Shown here in pieces: positions 24,012-32,670 of a stretch of DNA of 64,000 nucleotides (positions are counted from its first letter, which is position 1; each line of letters starts with the position of its first letter). This DNA comes from Modestobacter lapidis. Its GTDB lineage: Bacteria > Actinomycetota > Actinomycetes > Mycobacteriales > Geodermatophilaceae. The stretch is taken from positions 372,001 through 436,000 of the forward strand of contig JABAKE010000002.1 of assembly GCA_019779905.1 (NCBI GenBank). The letters run 5' to 3'. The notes under the pieces were generated by a model. The model was not told where the DNA came from. It searched no databases and worked only from the letters and a program-made list of their open reading frames with translations. The position numbers were made by a program, and so were the translations under genes.

Positions 24012-25553
24012 ATGATGGAGAACGTCACCTCGCTCGAGACCGCAACCCGCCCCGCCCTGCTGCGCCACGCCCGGGAGCAGGAGATCCCCGGTGCGGCCGG
24101 CATGACCAAGCGGCAGCTGGTCGCCCGGCTGCGGGAGGAGTCGACCGGGTCGGGCAGTTCGGACGGAGGTGCGGGCTCCCGCCACGGGGACGGGCGGCAG
24201 GTCGGCTCCCGGGTGGACGCCTTCCGGGAGCTGGCCGAGGCGCGGGCCAGGGGTTCCATGGTGGCCATCCCCCGGATGCTGCGCGGCAACGACCGCCGGC
24301 TGCACGTGCGCGAGACCGTGCGGGAGGACCACGAGACCCGCATCGCCAGCCACGACCTGGAGGCACGGGCCAAGTTCGACAAGCTGGCGGGGTCGGTCTT
24401 CCACTTCTTCCGCGGCACCAACCTGCTGTTCTACCGGGACCTCGTCGGGGAGGACGCCCGGATGCCCACCGTCCTGGCTCTCGGTGACGTGCACCCGGGC
24501 AACTTCGGGGTGATGCCCAGCGCCGACAACGTGCCGACCTTCGGGGTCAACGACTTCGACGACGCGTACTACGCACCCTTCACGTGGGACCTCAAGCGCG
24601 GCGCCGTCGGCTTCCTCCTCGGCGCCGCGGAGAAGGGCGGGTACGGCGCCACGAAGCAGCGGGCCATCGCCCGCCGCTTCGTGCAGGGGTACATCGCGGG
24701 CATCGCGTCCTACGCCGCCGACGGGACGGAGCAGGACGAGCAGCTCCGGCTGGACAACGCCCCGCCCCTGATCGCCGATCTCATCGCCAGCAGCCTGGCG
24801 CGCAGCCGCGCCGACTGGCTGGCCGGTCTGCTCGACGAGTCGCGCAGCGGTTTCCGGGCCGACGAGGAACTGGTGCCGGTCAGCAGCCGGCGGTCGGAGT
24901 TCCAGGAGATCGTCGACCGGTTCGTCGCCGAGAACGAGATCCCGGTGCCCGAACGGGCCGGCCGGATGCAGGTCAGGGACGTCGCGGAACGCAAGGGCGC
25001 CGGGACGGCGTCGCTGGGGCTGACCCGGTACTTCGTGCTGATCGCCGGCCCCTCCGCCGACGGGACCGACGACCTGCTCCTGGAGTTCAAGCGGGCCCGC
25101 CGGTCGGCCCTGGCCGGGCTGGTGCCGCCCTCGGACTACGAGGTCGACGGCCAGGCCGACCGGATCCGGCACGCGCAGCGGGTGCACCTGGTCAACGGGG
25201 ACGTGTTCTACGGCAGCGTCGACATCGACGGACACAGCTTCCTGGTGCGGGAACGGGCCCCGTTCCGCGACGACATCAGCCTCGGCTCCCTGTCGGGGAG
25301 CCAGTGGAAGGACTACGCCGAGATCTGCGGGCGGGTGCTGGCGCACACCCACGCCATGTCCGACGACACCGGGAACGTCGACTACGACGTCGAGCCGGCC
25401 ATCCTGGAGGCCATCGGCGGACGGGAGCTGTTCGTCGACGATGTGCTGCGGTTCGCCGGGGAGGCCGCCGACCGGGTACGGCAGGACCACGGGTACTTCG
25501 TCGCCGACCACGAGCTGGGCGCCTTCCGCACCGTCGACGTCGTCTTCCGCTGA
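24012..25553 (+). CDS. DUF2252 protein (kinase-like fold)
   Basis: A 513-residue DUF2252 protein. Its core has the aminoglycoside-phosphotransferase-like motifs LALGDVHPGNFGVMP and VNDFDDAYYAPFTWDLKR, the equivalents of the catalytic and metal-binding loops of kinase-fold enzymes. Other conserved pieces are SVFHFFRGTNLLFYRDL and LTRYFVLIAGPSADGTDDLLLEFKRAR. An N-terminal extension of about 70 residues contains a SAP-like helix pair (LRHAREQEIPGAAGMTKRQLVARL) and a flexible Gly/Ser linker. The biochemical role of the family is not established. It is followed 31 bp later by a CrtI-like gene on the same strand. Confidence 0.87.
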   Translation: MMENVTSLETATRPALLRHAREQEIPGAAGMTKRQLVARLREESTGSGSSDGGAGSRHGDGRQVGSRVDAFRELAEARARGSMVAIPRMLRGNDRRLHVRETVREDHETRIASHDLEARAKFDKLAGSVFHFFRGTNLLFYRDLVGEDARMPTVLALGDVHPGNFGVMPSADNVPTFGVNDFDDAYYAPFTWDLKRGAVGFLLGAAEKGGYGATKQRAIARRFVQGYIAGIASYAADGTEQDEQLRLDNAPPLIADLIASSLARSRADWLAGLLDESRSGFRADEELVPVSSRRSEFQEIVDRFVAENEIPVPERAGRMQVRDVAERKGAGTASLGLTRYFVLIAGPSADGTDDLLLEFKRARRSALAGLVPPSDYEVDGQADRIRHAQRVHLVNGDVFYGSVDIDGHSFLVRERAPFRDDISLGSLSGSQWKDYAEICGRVLAHTHAMSDDTGNVDYDVEPAILEAIGGRELFVDDVLRFAGEAADRVRQDHGYFVADHELGAFRTVDVVFR

Positions 25554-25584
25554 GTGCCGGCGGCGCCCCGGCTACCGTGGCGGC

Positions 25585-27081
25585 GTGGCCCGGGTCGTCG
25601 TCATCGGCGCCGGGCTCGGTGGCCTGGCAGCCGCTGCCCGGCTGGGCGCCGCCGGCCACGCCGTCACCGTGCTGGAGCAGGCGCCGCAGGTCGGCGGGAA
25701 GCTCGGCTGGTACGCCCGCGACGGGCACGGCTTCGACACCGGCCCGAGCCTGGTCACGCTGCCGCAGGTGCTCGAGGAGCTCTTCGCCGCCACCGGCGCA
25801 CCCCTGTCCGACGTGCTCGACCTGCAGCGGCTGGACCCAGCGGTCGGCTACCGGTTCGCCGACGGCACGCCGCTGGCCATGCCCGGCCGGCTCGACGCCG
25901 TTCCCGCCGCGCTGGACGAGGCCCTCGGGGCGGGCACCGGCGCCCAGTGGTCGGCCTTCCTCGACCGGGCAGCCGCCATGTGGGCGGTGACCGAGCAGCC
26001 GTTCCTCCGTTCCCCGCTCGCCGGGCCGGCCACGCTGCTGCGGCTCGCCCGGCGCACCGGCGACCTGGCCACCATCGCGCCGTGGCGGTCGCTGCGCGGG
26101 CTGGGCGGGCAGTACCTCACCGACCCGCGGCTGCGGGCGCTGCTGGACCGGTACGCCACCTACTCCGGCTCCGACCCCCGGCGCGCGCCGGCCGCGCTGG
26201 CCACCGTGCCGTGGGCCGAGCAGGCGTACGGCTCCTGGTACGTGCGCGGCGGGCTGCGCCGGCTGGTCGAGGCGGTGGCCCTCCGGGCGGCGGACCACCG
26301 CGTCATCGTCCGCACCGGGACGCCGGTGGCCGAGGTGCTGGTCGACGGCGGGCGCGCGGCCGGGGTCCGGCTGGCCGACGGCGAGCGGGTGCCGGCCGAC
26401 GTCGTCGTCTGCAACGCCGACGCCACCGCGCTCTACCGGGATCTGCTGCCCGCGCAGGCCCCCGCGCGGCGCGCCCAGGCGGCGCTGCGCCGGGTGACCC
26501 CGTCGTCCTCGGGATTCGTGCTGCTGCTGGCGCTGCGCGGCCGCACCCCGGGCCTGGCCCACCACACGGTGCTGTTCCCCGCCGATTACGACGCCGAGTT
26601 CGACGCCCTCTTCGGCGTGCAGGGCCCGAAGCGGCCGGTCGAGGACCCCACCGTCTACGTCAGCGCACCCGACGACCCGGCCACCCGGCCCGACGCCGCC
26701 AGCGAGTCGTGGTTCGTGCTGGTCAACGCCCCGCGGCACGAACCCGGGGACGGCGTCGACTGGGACGCCCCCGGCCTGGCCGACTCCTACGCCGACCGGG
26801 TGCTCGCCACGATGGCCCGCCGGGGCCTGGACGTGCGCGACCGGGTCCGGTGGCGGGTGGTGCGCACCCCGGCGGACCTGGCCCGGGAGACCGGCAGCGT
26901 CGGCGGCTCGATCTACGGGACGTCCAGCAACGGCGCCCGGGCGGCGTTCCTTCGCCCGGGCAACGCCGCGGCGCTGCCCGGGCTGTTCCTGGTCGGCGGC
27001 TCGGCGCATCCCGGCGGCGGGCTGCCGCTGGTCACCCTGTCGGCCGAGATCGTGGCCAGCCTGGTGGGGCCGGCCTGCTGA
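25585..27081 (+). CDS. CrtI-family FAD-dependent desaturase/oxidoreductase
   Basis: A 498-residue flavoprotein of the phytoene desaturase/carotenoid oxidoreductase superfamily. The N-terminal dinucleotide fold [22 protein letters not shown] is followed by VLEQAPQVGGKLGWY and FDTGPSLVTLP; the C-terminal FAD-binding block LFLVGGSAHPGGGLPLVTLSAEI is complete. GTG 25585 gives the conserved start. No crtB or crtE is in the window, so a role in carotenoid synthesis is not proved; related enzymes act on other polyenes or lipids. A nested hairpin follows the gene. Confidence 0.88.
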   Translation: MARVVVIGAGLGGLAAAARLGAAGHAVTVLEQAPQVGGKLGWYARDGHGFDTGPSLVTLPQVLEELFAATGAPLSDVLDLQRLDPAVGYRFADGTPLAMPGRLDAVPAALDEALGAGTGAQWSAFLDRAAAMWAVTEQPFLRSPLAGPATLLRLARRTGDLATIAPWRSLRGLGGQYLTDPRLRALLDRYATYSGSDPRRAPAALATVPWAEQAYGSWYVRGGLRRLVEAVALRAADHRVIVRTGTPVAEVLVDGGRAAGVRLADGERVPADVVVCNADATALYRDLLPAQAPARRAQAALRRVTPSSSGFVLLLALRGRTPGLAHHTVLFPADYDAEFDALFGVQGPKRPVEDPTVYVSAPDDPATRPDAASESWFVLVNAPRHEPGDGVDWDAPGLADSYADRVLATMARRGLDVRDRVRWRVVRTPADLARETGSVGGSIYGTSSNGARAAFLRPGNAAALPGLFLVGGSAHPGGGLPLVTLSAEIVASLVGPAC

Positions 27082-27082
27082 A

Positions 27083-27139
27083 GGACCCCGCTGCCCCCCC
27101 CCATCACTCGCAAGCTCGCGCCGGGCCCCTGCAGCGGGG
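27083..27139. terminator. Nested hairpin after the CrtI-like gene
   Basis: CCCCGCTGC (27086-27094) pairs with GCAGCGGGG (27131-27139) around an apex containing CTCGCAAGCTCG, the same family core as at 10443 and 46464. A second member of opposite orientation, with core CGAGCTTGCGAG, ends the convergent ABC operon at about 27211-27259. Confidence 0.72.
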
Positions 27140-27158
27140 CCGCCTTGCACGCGCCGAG

Positions 27159-27194
27159 GTCGCGTTGCACGCGGGGCAGGGCGTGCAACGCGAC
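27159..27194. repeat. 14-bp inverted repeat between two terminator hairpins
   Basis: GTCGCGTTGCACGC (27159-27172) and its exact reverse complement (27181-27194) flank the 8-nt loop GGGGCAGG. Further copies of the TTGCACGCG and GCGTGCA core lie at 27145-27153 and 27201-27207. It sits in the middle of a 185-bp convergent intergenic region with no gene. Confidence 0.75.
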
Positions 27195-27266
27195 GGATGG
27201 GCGTGCATGGCCCCCTTCAGGGTCCCGCCCCGAGCTTGCGAGGGGTGGGGGGAAGGAGGTCCTTCT

Positions 27267-28091
27267 TCAGGCGTCGCGCCGCTGGAAGACCAGCCATCCG
27301 ACCAGCAGCAGCGCCGCCACCTCGGCGGAGAACACCGCGAAGCCGATCCACGGGTCCAGCAGGAGCGGGTTGAACGGAACCGGGGTGGCAACCGGCGAGC
27401 CCGCGTTGCCGGGCAGCAGCTTCGCCGTCCACTCGCCCCAGCTGCCCGGCAGCAGGAAGGCCATGTTGCCGACGACGAACACCAGCGCCAGCACCAGCGA
27501 CAGGGCGGCGGCGGTGTGCCGGAGCAGCAACCCGGCCGCGGCGGCGAACAGGCCCAGCCCGGCCATGTACAGCCCGCTACCGACCAGTGAGCGCAGCACT
27601 CCCTCGTCACCGAGGTCGACGCCGATCCCGGCGGCGGCCAGGAACGCGTTGCCGCCGAGGTAGCCGGCCACGGCGGTGACGACGCCGGCCACGAAGAGGG
27701 TGCCCGTGAGCACCAGCGCCTTGGTGGCGAGCACGGCTCCGCGCCGCGGGGTGGCGGCCAGCGTGGCCCGGATCATCCCGGTGCCGTACTCGCTGGTCAC
27801 CGTCAGGGCGCCGAGCACCACGGCGGCGATCTGGGCGAACATCATCCCGAAGGTGACGAACGACCCCGGCGACTCGCCCTCCCGGCCGCTGGCGAGCCCG
27901 TCGGCGCTGGTGGCGCAGACCAGCACGGTCAGGCCGGCGCCGAGCACGAACATCGCGCCGAACGACCAGGTCGTCGACCGGACGGTCCAGAACTTCACCC
28001 ACTCGGCATGCAGCGTCGACCCGAAGCCAGGGGTGGCGGCACGGTGCTCCGCGGGTCGGGAGGTGGCCCGGTCGGTGGTCACGGCGGTCAT
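27267..28091 (-). CDS. ABC-2 family membrane permease
   Basis: A 274-residue protein with six predicted transmembrane helices. After a short polar N-terminus comes HAEWVKFWTVRSTTWSFGAMFVLG, the usual first helix of ABC-2 subfamily permeases, then TVTSEYGTGMIRATLAATPRRGAVLATKAL, the cytoplasmic coupling segment. ATG 28091 overlaps the upstream ATPase stop (ATGA). With that ATPase it makes a second exporter, of the bacitracin/lantibiotic-resistance-like type. Substrate unknown. Confidence 0.9.
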   Translation of the reverse strand: MTAVTTDRATSRPAEHRAATPGFGSTLHAEWVKFWTVRSTTWSFGAMFVLGAGLTVLVCATSADGLASGREGESPGSFVTFGMMFAQIAAVVLGALTVTSEYGTGMIRATLAATPRRGAVLATKALVLTGTLFVAGVVTAVAGYLGGNAFLAAAGIGVDLGDEGVLRSLVGSGLYMAGLGLFAAAAGLLLRHTAAALSLVLALVFVVGNMAFLLPGSWGEWTAKLLPGNAGSPVATPVPFNPLLLDPWIGFAVFSAEVAALLLVGWLVFQRRDA

Positions 28092-29005
28092 CGGGAGGCT
28101 CCTGCGGTGTGCGCCGCGAACTCCACGCTGTCGGCGGTCAGGGTCATGAAGGCGTCCTCCAGGGAGGACCGCACCAGGGTCAGCTCGTGCAGCACCAGGC
28201 CGCGGGCGCCGACCAGGTCGCCGATGCCGGCGGCGTCCAGGCCCTGCACGTGCAGCTCCTCGCCGGCGGCGGTGACCTCCAGGCCGTGCCCCCGCAGCAG
28301 GTCGGCGACCTGGCCGCGGTGCGGGCTGCGCACCCGCACGAAGGAGGCGGCGTGCCGGCCGATGAAGTCCGCCGTCGAGCAGTCGGCCAGCACCTTGCCG
28401 CGGCCGATGACGACGAGGTGCTCGGCGGTCAGCGCCATCTCCGACATCAGGTGGCTGGAGACGAACACCGTGCGGCCCTGCCGGGCCAGGTCCTGGGCCA
28501 GCGTGCGCACCCAGCGGATGCCCTCGGGGTCCAGGCCGTTGACCGGCTCGTCGAGGACGACGACCGGCGGGTCGCCGATCAGCGCCGCGGCGATGCCCAG
28601 CCGCTGTCCCATGCCGAGGGAGAAGCGGCCGACCCGCTGGTCGGCCACCGAGGTGAGGCCGACCAGGTCGAGCACCTCGTCGACCCGCGCCCTCGGGATG
28701 CCATTGCTGGCGGCCATCCAGCGGAGGTGGTCGCGCGCCGACCGGCCGGGGTGGACGGCCCGGGCCTCGAGCAGCGCGCCGACCTCGCGCAGGGGTGCCG
28801 GGAAGTCGCCGTAGCGGTGGCCGTTGACGGTCACGCTGCCGGCGGTGGGCCGGTCCAGGCCCAGGATCATCCGCATGGTGGTGGACTTGCCGGCCCCGTT
28901 GGGGCCGAGGAAGCCGGTGACCCGGCCGGGCTCGACGGTGAAGCTGATCCCATCGACCGCGGTCCGGCCGGCATAGGTCTTGGTGAGCTGCTGCGCGACG
29001 ATCAC
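28088..29005 (-). CDS. ABC transporter ATP-binding protein
   Basis: A 305-residue ABC ATPase with Walker A GPNGAGKSTTM, signature FSLGMGQRLG, Walker B VVVLDEPVNGLDPEG and H-loop VSSHLMSEMAL, of the BcrA/CcmA-like exporter class. GTG 29005 is chosen because VIVAQQLTKTYAGRTAVDG aligns with the family start. It is coupled to the permease by a 4-bp overlap. Upstream (29090-29130) four CCCTGA hexamers are spaced by 11-12 bp, a possible regulator binding region. No two-component system or regulator gene is adjacent. Confidence 0.92.
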   Translation of the reverse strand: MIVAQQLTKTYAGRTAVDGISFTVEPGRVTGFLGPNGAGKSTTMRMILGLDRPTAGSVTVNGHRYGDFPAPLREVGALLEARAVHPGRSARDHLRWMAASNGIPRARVDEVLDLVGLTSVADQRVGRFSLGMGQRLGIAAALIGDPPVVVLDEPVNGLDPEGIRWVRTLAQDLARQGRTVFVSSHLMSEMALTAEHLVVIGRGKVLADCSTADFIGRHAASFVRVRSPHRGQVADLLRGHGLEVTAAGEELHVQGLDAAGIGDLVGARGLVLHELTLVRSSLEDAFMTLTADSVEFAAHTAGASR

Positions 29006-29089
29006 GTGGTCGCCCCGGGGCAGGAGGTGGGGTGGGGAGTCATGGCAGGAAGCCTCGCCGCCACCGGCCTCCCGCCGCATCGGGGAGAG

Positions 29090-29130
29090 CCCTGAACCCG
29101 TCCCTGACGCGACCCTGACCTCGACCCTGA
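29090..29130. promoter_or_regulatory. Four phased CCCTGA hexamers upstream of the ABC operon
   Basis: CCCTGA begins at 29090, 29102, 29113 and 29125, spacings of 12, 11 and 12 bp (about one helical turn). The array is 85 bp upstream of the ABC ATPase start, on the side expected for its promoter. Regularly phased direct repeats are typical for response-regulator or activator sites; the binding protein is unknown. Confidence 0.5.
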
Positions 29131-29170
29131 GCCGGGTAGCCGAAACCGGCGTCCTCCCGCACCGTGGCGC

Positions 29171-29202
29171 CTCCTACCTCGTGGCGCGCCGTGAGGTAGG
29201 AG
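29171..29202. terminator. Hairpin after the 491-residue unknown gene
   Basis: CTCCTACCTC (29171-29180) pairs perfectly with GAGGTAGGAG (29193-29202) around a 12-nt loop, 33 bp beyond the stop codon of the gene at 29235-30710 (same strand). Confidence 0.75.
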
Positions 29203-29234
29203 CCCGGGGACCAGGCGGCCTGGCCCCAGGGAGC

Positions 29235-30710
29235 TCAGCCGCGGGCCGCACCGAGGCCGAGGGCCGCGGCCAGCCCCAGCACGCTGCGCGGGGCGTAGGG
29301 CGTACGCCAGAGGCCACCGTGGGCGGCGGCGTACGCCTCGTCCTGCCAGGGGTGCTCGTGCGCCGGACCGCCCCCGGTGTGCAGATCGTGCACCAGCAAC
29401 GCGGCCATCAGCACGTTGGACGTCGCGGGTTCGAACACCTCCACCCCGAACCGGTGCGCGCCGGCGTAGGCAGCGGCGAGCGCCCGGTTCTTGACCACCG
29501 AGCGCGTCCGGGTCGGCGGAGCGACGTTCATCGACACCGTGCGCCCCTCCGCCCGGGCGACCGAGGCCCGCCACCGCTGCAGCCGTTTGGCCAGCGCGTA
29601 GTTGGGGCCCTGCTGCGGCACCAGGCTGTCGGCGATCCCGGGGTCGGCGCCGGGCAGGTAGGCGCGCCGGAGCAGCCGGCCGGCCGACAGCGTGCGCAGC
29701 GGCCGGGCCAGCAGCTTGGCGGACCGGGAGCGCTGCGCGTAGCCGGTCACCGATGCCTGCACCGCCTCGGCGGGAACGGCGAACACGTCGGTGGGGGTGG
29801 CCAGGAAGGCCAGCGTGGTCTCGGGGCGCCACCCGGCCACCCGCTCGGTGAGCGCATCGACGGCCACCGACACCCGGACGTTGGTGGCACCGTCGGCGTA
29901 GACGTAGTTGCCCAGCACGGGGGCGCCGGGCAGCCCGGCCACCCAGTCGGCGACCGCCGGCACCTCGCCGATCAGGTCGGCTCCGGCGCGCGCGGTCAGG
30001 TCCCGGCCGCCGTCGCCGACGGGGATCAGCAGCGTGCCCGCGCCGCGCCGGGCGGTGTCCAGCACCCGCGACCACAGCTCCGGCCGGGGCAGGTCGACCG
30101 CGGCGACCGTGGCCCCCCAGCGCAGCAGCGCGGGCAGCGGCCCCATTTCCGCGCCGGCGCCCAGCACGGTCACCGTGCTGCCGGGCAGCGACAGCCACTC
30201 GGGGTGGGCCGCCACCGTGCGCACCGCCTCGGCGCAGGAGGGCTCCACGACGCCGCCGTCGACCCAGGCGTCCAGCCGGCGGAACAGGTCGTCCCCACGC
30301 AGCCGCTGCCCCCGGTAGGGCAGGGAGAACTCCTCCTCCGGGGCCGCGGTGCCGGGAATCGCCTCGGTGGCCAGCGACCGCCCCGCCGGCGCGCTGCGCA
30401 GCACAGCGAGCTCCTGCTCGCCGTCGGGGCCGGCCACCCGCATGCGGTCGGACAGCGACTGCAGTCCGGCACCGGCGATCGACAACGCCGCCTCCCGGGA
30501 TGCCAGCCCGGCCTCGACGGTGCGGCGGACGTGGCCGAGGTAGCCCGCCCGCCAGTTGGTCTCCTGCTCCGCGGCGCGGGCCCCGGGCCGGTCGGCCGGA
30601 CGCAGCGCGTCGGCCACCACCGCCCGGCCCAGCGCGGCGGTGCTCCGCCGGCCGTCGGGGCCGGCCGGGAACACGACCCCACTGGTGTGGTCGTCGTAGG
30701 AGTCAGCCAT
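29235..30710 (-). CDS. Conserved protein of unknown function with Rossmann-like core
   Basis: A 491-residue soluble protein that I cannot assign to a named family. A Rossmann-like nucleotide-binding segment is visible in the middle (STVTVLGAGAEMGPLPALLRWGATVAAVDLP, around residue 190), which looks like a methyltransferase or dehydrogenase GxG loop followed by an acidic strand end. Other blocks are TNVRVSVAVDALTERVAGWRP and MNVAPPTRTRSVVKNRALAAAYAG. The last 25 residues are hydrophobic and Ala/Leu-rich. ATG 30710 is chosen; upstream in-frame sequence looks non-coding. It stands as a single gene with its own terminator. Confidence 0.75.
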   Translation of the reverse strand: MADSYDDHTSGVVFPAGPDGRRSTAALGRAVVADALRPADRPGARAAEQETNWRAGYLGHVRRTVEAGLASREAALSIAGAGLQSLSDRMRVAGPDGEQELAVLRSAPAGRSLATEAIPGTAAPEEEFSLPYRGQRLRGDDLFRRLDAWVDGGVVEPSCAEAVRTVAAHPEWLSLPGSTVTVLGAGAEMGPLPALLRWGATVAAVDLPRPELWSRVLDTARRGAGTLLIPVGDGGRDLTARAGADLIGEVPAVADWVAGLPGAPVLGNYVYADGATNVRVSVAVDALTERVAGWRPETTLAFLATPTDVFAVPAEAVQASVTGYAQRSRSAKLLARPLRTLSAGRLLRRAYLPGADPGIADSLVPQQGPNYALAKRLQRWRASVARAEGRTVSMNVAPPTRTRSVVKNRALAAAYAGAHRFGVEVFEPATSNVLMAALLVHDLHTGGGPAHEHPWQDEAYAAAHGGLWRTPYAPRSVLGLAAALGLGAARG

Positions 30711-30783
30711 CGGGTGGATCCTGCCCGATGCGGCCGCCCGACGGCGGCTGAGGTCGGCCGACCCCAGCCGCCGGCGCGGTCGG

Positions 30784-30951
30784 CTACTGGTTGCCGAGCT
30801 TGCCGTCGGCCAGACCGCGGCCCTTGTCGACCTGCGCGTCGTGCGTGCCGCCGGTCTTCTTGTCGGCCAGCTGCTCGCCCTTGTCCAGGCCCTTGTCGCT
30901 GACCTGCTCACCCTTGTCGCTGTTCAGGGCGTCCTTGGCCTTGTCCGCCAT
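30784..30951 (-). CDS. Small MT0933-like antitoxin-family protein
   Basis: A 55-residue Lys/Asp/Gly-rich hydrophilic protein (ATG 30951) made of repeated DKG.. units: MADKAKDALNSDKGEQVSDK, then LDKGEQLADKK and DKGRGLADGKLG. This is the pattern of the MT0933-like (Rv0909-type) antitoxin family and of related stress proteins. No toxin gene is adjacent, so toxin neutralisation is doubtful and a general stress role is possible. A GTG 9 bp upstream is an alternative start. Confidence 0.75.
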   Translation of the reverse strand: MADKAKDALNSDKGEQVSDKGLDKGEQLADKKTGGTHDAQVDKGRGLADGKLGNQ

Positions 30952-31009
30952 CCCCACGGTGTGTCCCCCTCGGGTCGTGTCGCGCCGGGCGGCGCGGCTC
31001 ACCTGGCTC

Positions 31010-32521
31010 TCATGCCCACGACAGGCCGACGGGACACCCTCGGTCGAGATCGACGTCGCCGGGCCGCTCCACCGGCGCCCCGGCTTCCAGCCAGCGCAGC
31101 AGGGTGCGGGCGGCGAAGCCCGTGCCGCCCTTGACGACCTCGGCGTCGTCGCTGCCGGCCCGGGCGGGACCGGCGACGTCCAGGTGCGCCCACGGCAGGT
31201 CGCCGGCGAACGGCTGGAGGAACAGCGCGGCGGTCGTGGCGCCGGGGTTGCCCGGGGCGTTGTTGGCGTCGGCCACCGGGGAGTCCAGCAACGGGCGCAG
31301 GTGCCCGACGTGCTCCTCGGTCAGCGGCATCCGCCAGAACCGCTCACCGGTGTGCGCCCCGGCGGTCAGCAGCGCGTCGGCCAGCCCGTCGGCGGTGGCG
31401 TAGAGCCCCGCGGTCCGCGCCCCCAGCGCGGTCCGCATCGCGCCGGTGAGGGTGGCGACGTCGACCAGCACGGTGGCGCCCAGCCGCAGGCGCGCGTGTG
31501 CCAGTGCGTCGGCGAGCACCAGCCGGCCCTCGGCGTCGGTGTTGCGCACCTCCGTCGTCCGGCCGCCGACGTGCCGCACGATGTCGGCGGGCCGGTAGCC
31601 GGCCCCGGAGACGGCGTTCTCCGCGGCGGCGACCACGGCGGTCACGGCGCCGGGCAGCCCCAGCCGCGCGGCGGCGTCGACCGCGGCCAGCACGGCGGCG
31701 CCGCCGGCCATGTCGGTCTTCATCTTGCGCATACCGGCGTTGGTCTTGATCGACAGGCCACCGGTGTCGAAGGTGATGCCCTTGCCGACGAGGACCGGGT
31801 GCGCGGAACCGGCGGCCGGCGGCCGGTAGGTGGCGACGACGACCCGCGGCGGGGACGCCGATGCCGCACCGACGGCCAGCACGCCGCCGAAGCCGCCGGC
31901 GCGCAGCTCGTCGGCGCCCAGCACGGTGACCGTGACGTGCGGGAGACCGCCGAGCCGGTCGACGGCCTGGTCGGCCAGCCAGGCCGGGTTCTTGGTGCTG
32001 CTCGGGGTGTTGACCAGGTCGCGGGCCCAGGCGACCGATCCGGCGGTGACCCGGCCGGCCTCGGCGGCGGCGGCCACGGCCGGGTCGTCGGCGTCGACCG
32101 CGACGACCGTGACCCCGGTCAGCCGCGGCGGGTGGGCGGTGGAGGTGTGGCGGAAGCGGTAGCCGGCGAGCAGCGCGGTCTCGACGGCGGCCCGCACCTC
32201 GTCGGCGCCGGCCGGGGCGGCCGCGGTGTCGAGCGGCAGCACCAGGCGGCGGGCGCCGTGCTCGGCGAGCGTCTGTGCCCGGCGGACGGCGACGGCGGCG
32301 TAGGAGCGCAGCTCGGGCAGGGTGGCGTCACCCACGCCGACCGCGACGACGCTGCGCGGCCGACGGCCGGCGACCGGCACGTCGGTGAGGCCGCCGGGCT
32401 TGCCGCCGTTGCCGGTGTCGGTGAGCGCACCGGCGAGGAACCCGGCGTTCACCGCTGGCCGGGTGCCCGGCGCCGGGTCGGTCAGCCAGGCGGGCAGGGC
32501 GCCCGAGGCGCCGACCGGCAC
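31010..32521 (-). CDS. pepA: Leucyl aminopeptidase (M17, PepA/PepB)
   Basis: A zinc/manganese aminopeptidase of family M17 that releases N-terminal residues from peptides in the cytosol. The catalytic half is complete: VGKGITFDTGGLSIKTNAGMRKMKTDMAGGAAV, NTDAEGRLVLADAL and ATLTGAMRTALG. From GTG 32521 it has 503 residues. The frame stays open to a CTG at 32674 that overlaps the stop of the upstream DUF3117 gene (CTGA) and would add a plausible N-terminal segment (NTAASLPPGSPAHDD...VEVSAALPPLAEDDVLAV), of which the VEVSAALPPL part looks like the normal M17 N-domain. The true start is therefore probably upstream of the listed one. Confidence 0.9.
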   Translation of the reverse strand: MPVGASGALPAWLTDPAPGTRPAVNAGFLAGALTDTGNGGKPGGLTDVPVAGRRPRSVVAVGVGDATLPELRSYAAVAVRRAQTLAEHGARRLVLPLDTAAAPAGADEVRAAVETALLAGYRFRHTSTAHPPRLTGVTVVAVDADDPAVAAAAEAGRVTAGSVAWARDLVNTPSSTKNPAWLADQAVDRLGGLPHVTVTVLGADELRAGGFGGVLAVGAASASPPRVVVATYRPPAAGSAHPVLVGKGITFDTGGLSIKTNAGMRKMKTDMAGGAAVLAAVDAAARLGLPGAVTAVVAAAENAVSGAGYRPADIVRHVGGRTTEVRNTDAEGRLVLADALAHARLRLGATVLVDVATLTGAMRTALGARTAGLYATADGLADALLTAGAHTGERFWRMPLTEEHVGHLRPLLDSPVADANNAPGNPGATTAALFLQPFAGDLPWAHLDVAGPARAGSDDAEVVKGGTGFAARTLLRWLEAGAPVERPGDVDLDRGCPVGLSWA

Positions 32522-32670
32522 GGCGAGGACGTCGTCCTCGGCCAGCGGCGGCAGCGCGGCGCTGACCTCGACCCGCGGAGACGGCGCGGCCCCGGTCGCC
32601 GGCGGGTTGCCGGCGGCCGGGGCCGTGTCGTCGTGCGCGGGGCTGCCCGGAGGCAGGCTCGCCGCGGTGT

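Noticed and set aside
25585-27081. Carotenoid biosynthesis cluster
   Set aside because: Only one CrtI-like gene is present; no phytoene synthase, prenyl synthase or cyclase lies in the window.
30784-30951. Second toxin-antitoxin system at the MT0933-like gene
   Set aside because: No toxin-like gene adjoins it; the neighbours are pepA and an unrelated 491-residue gene.
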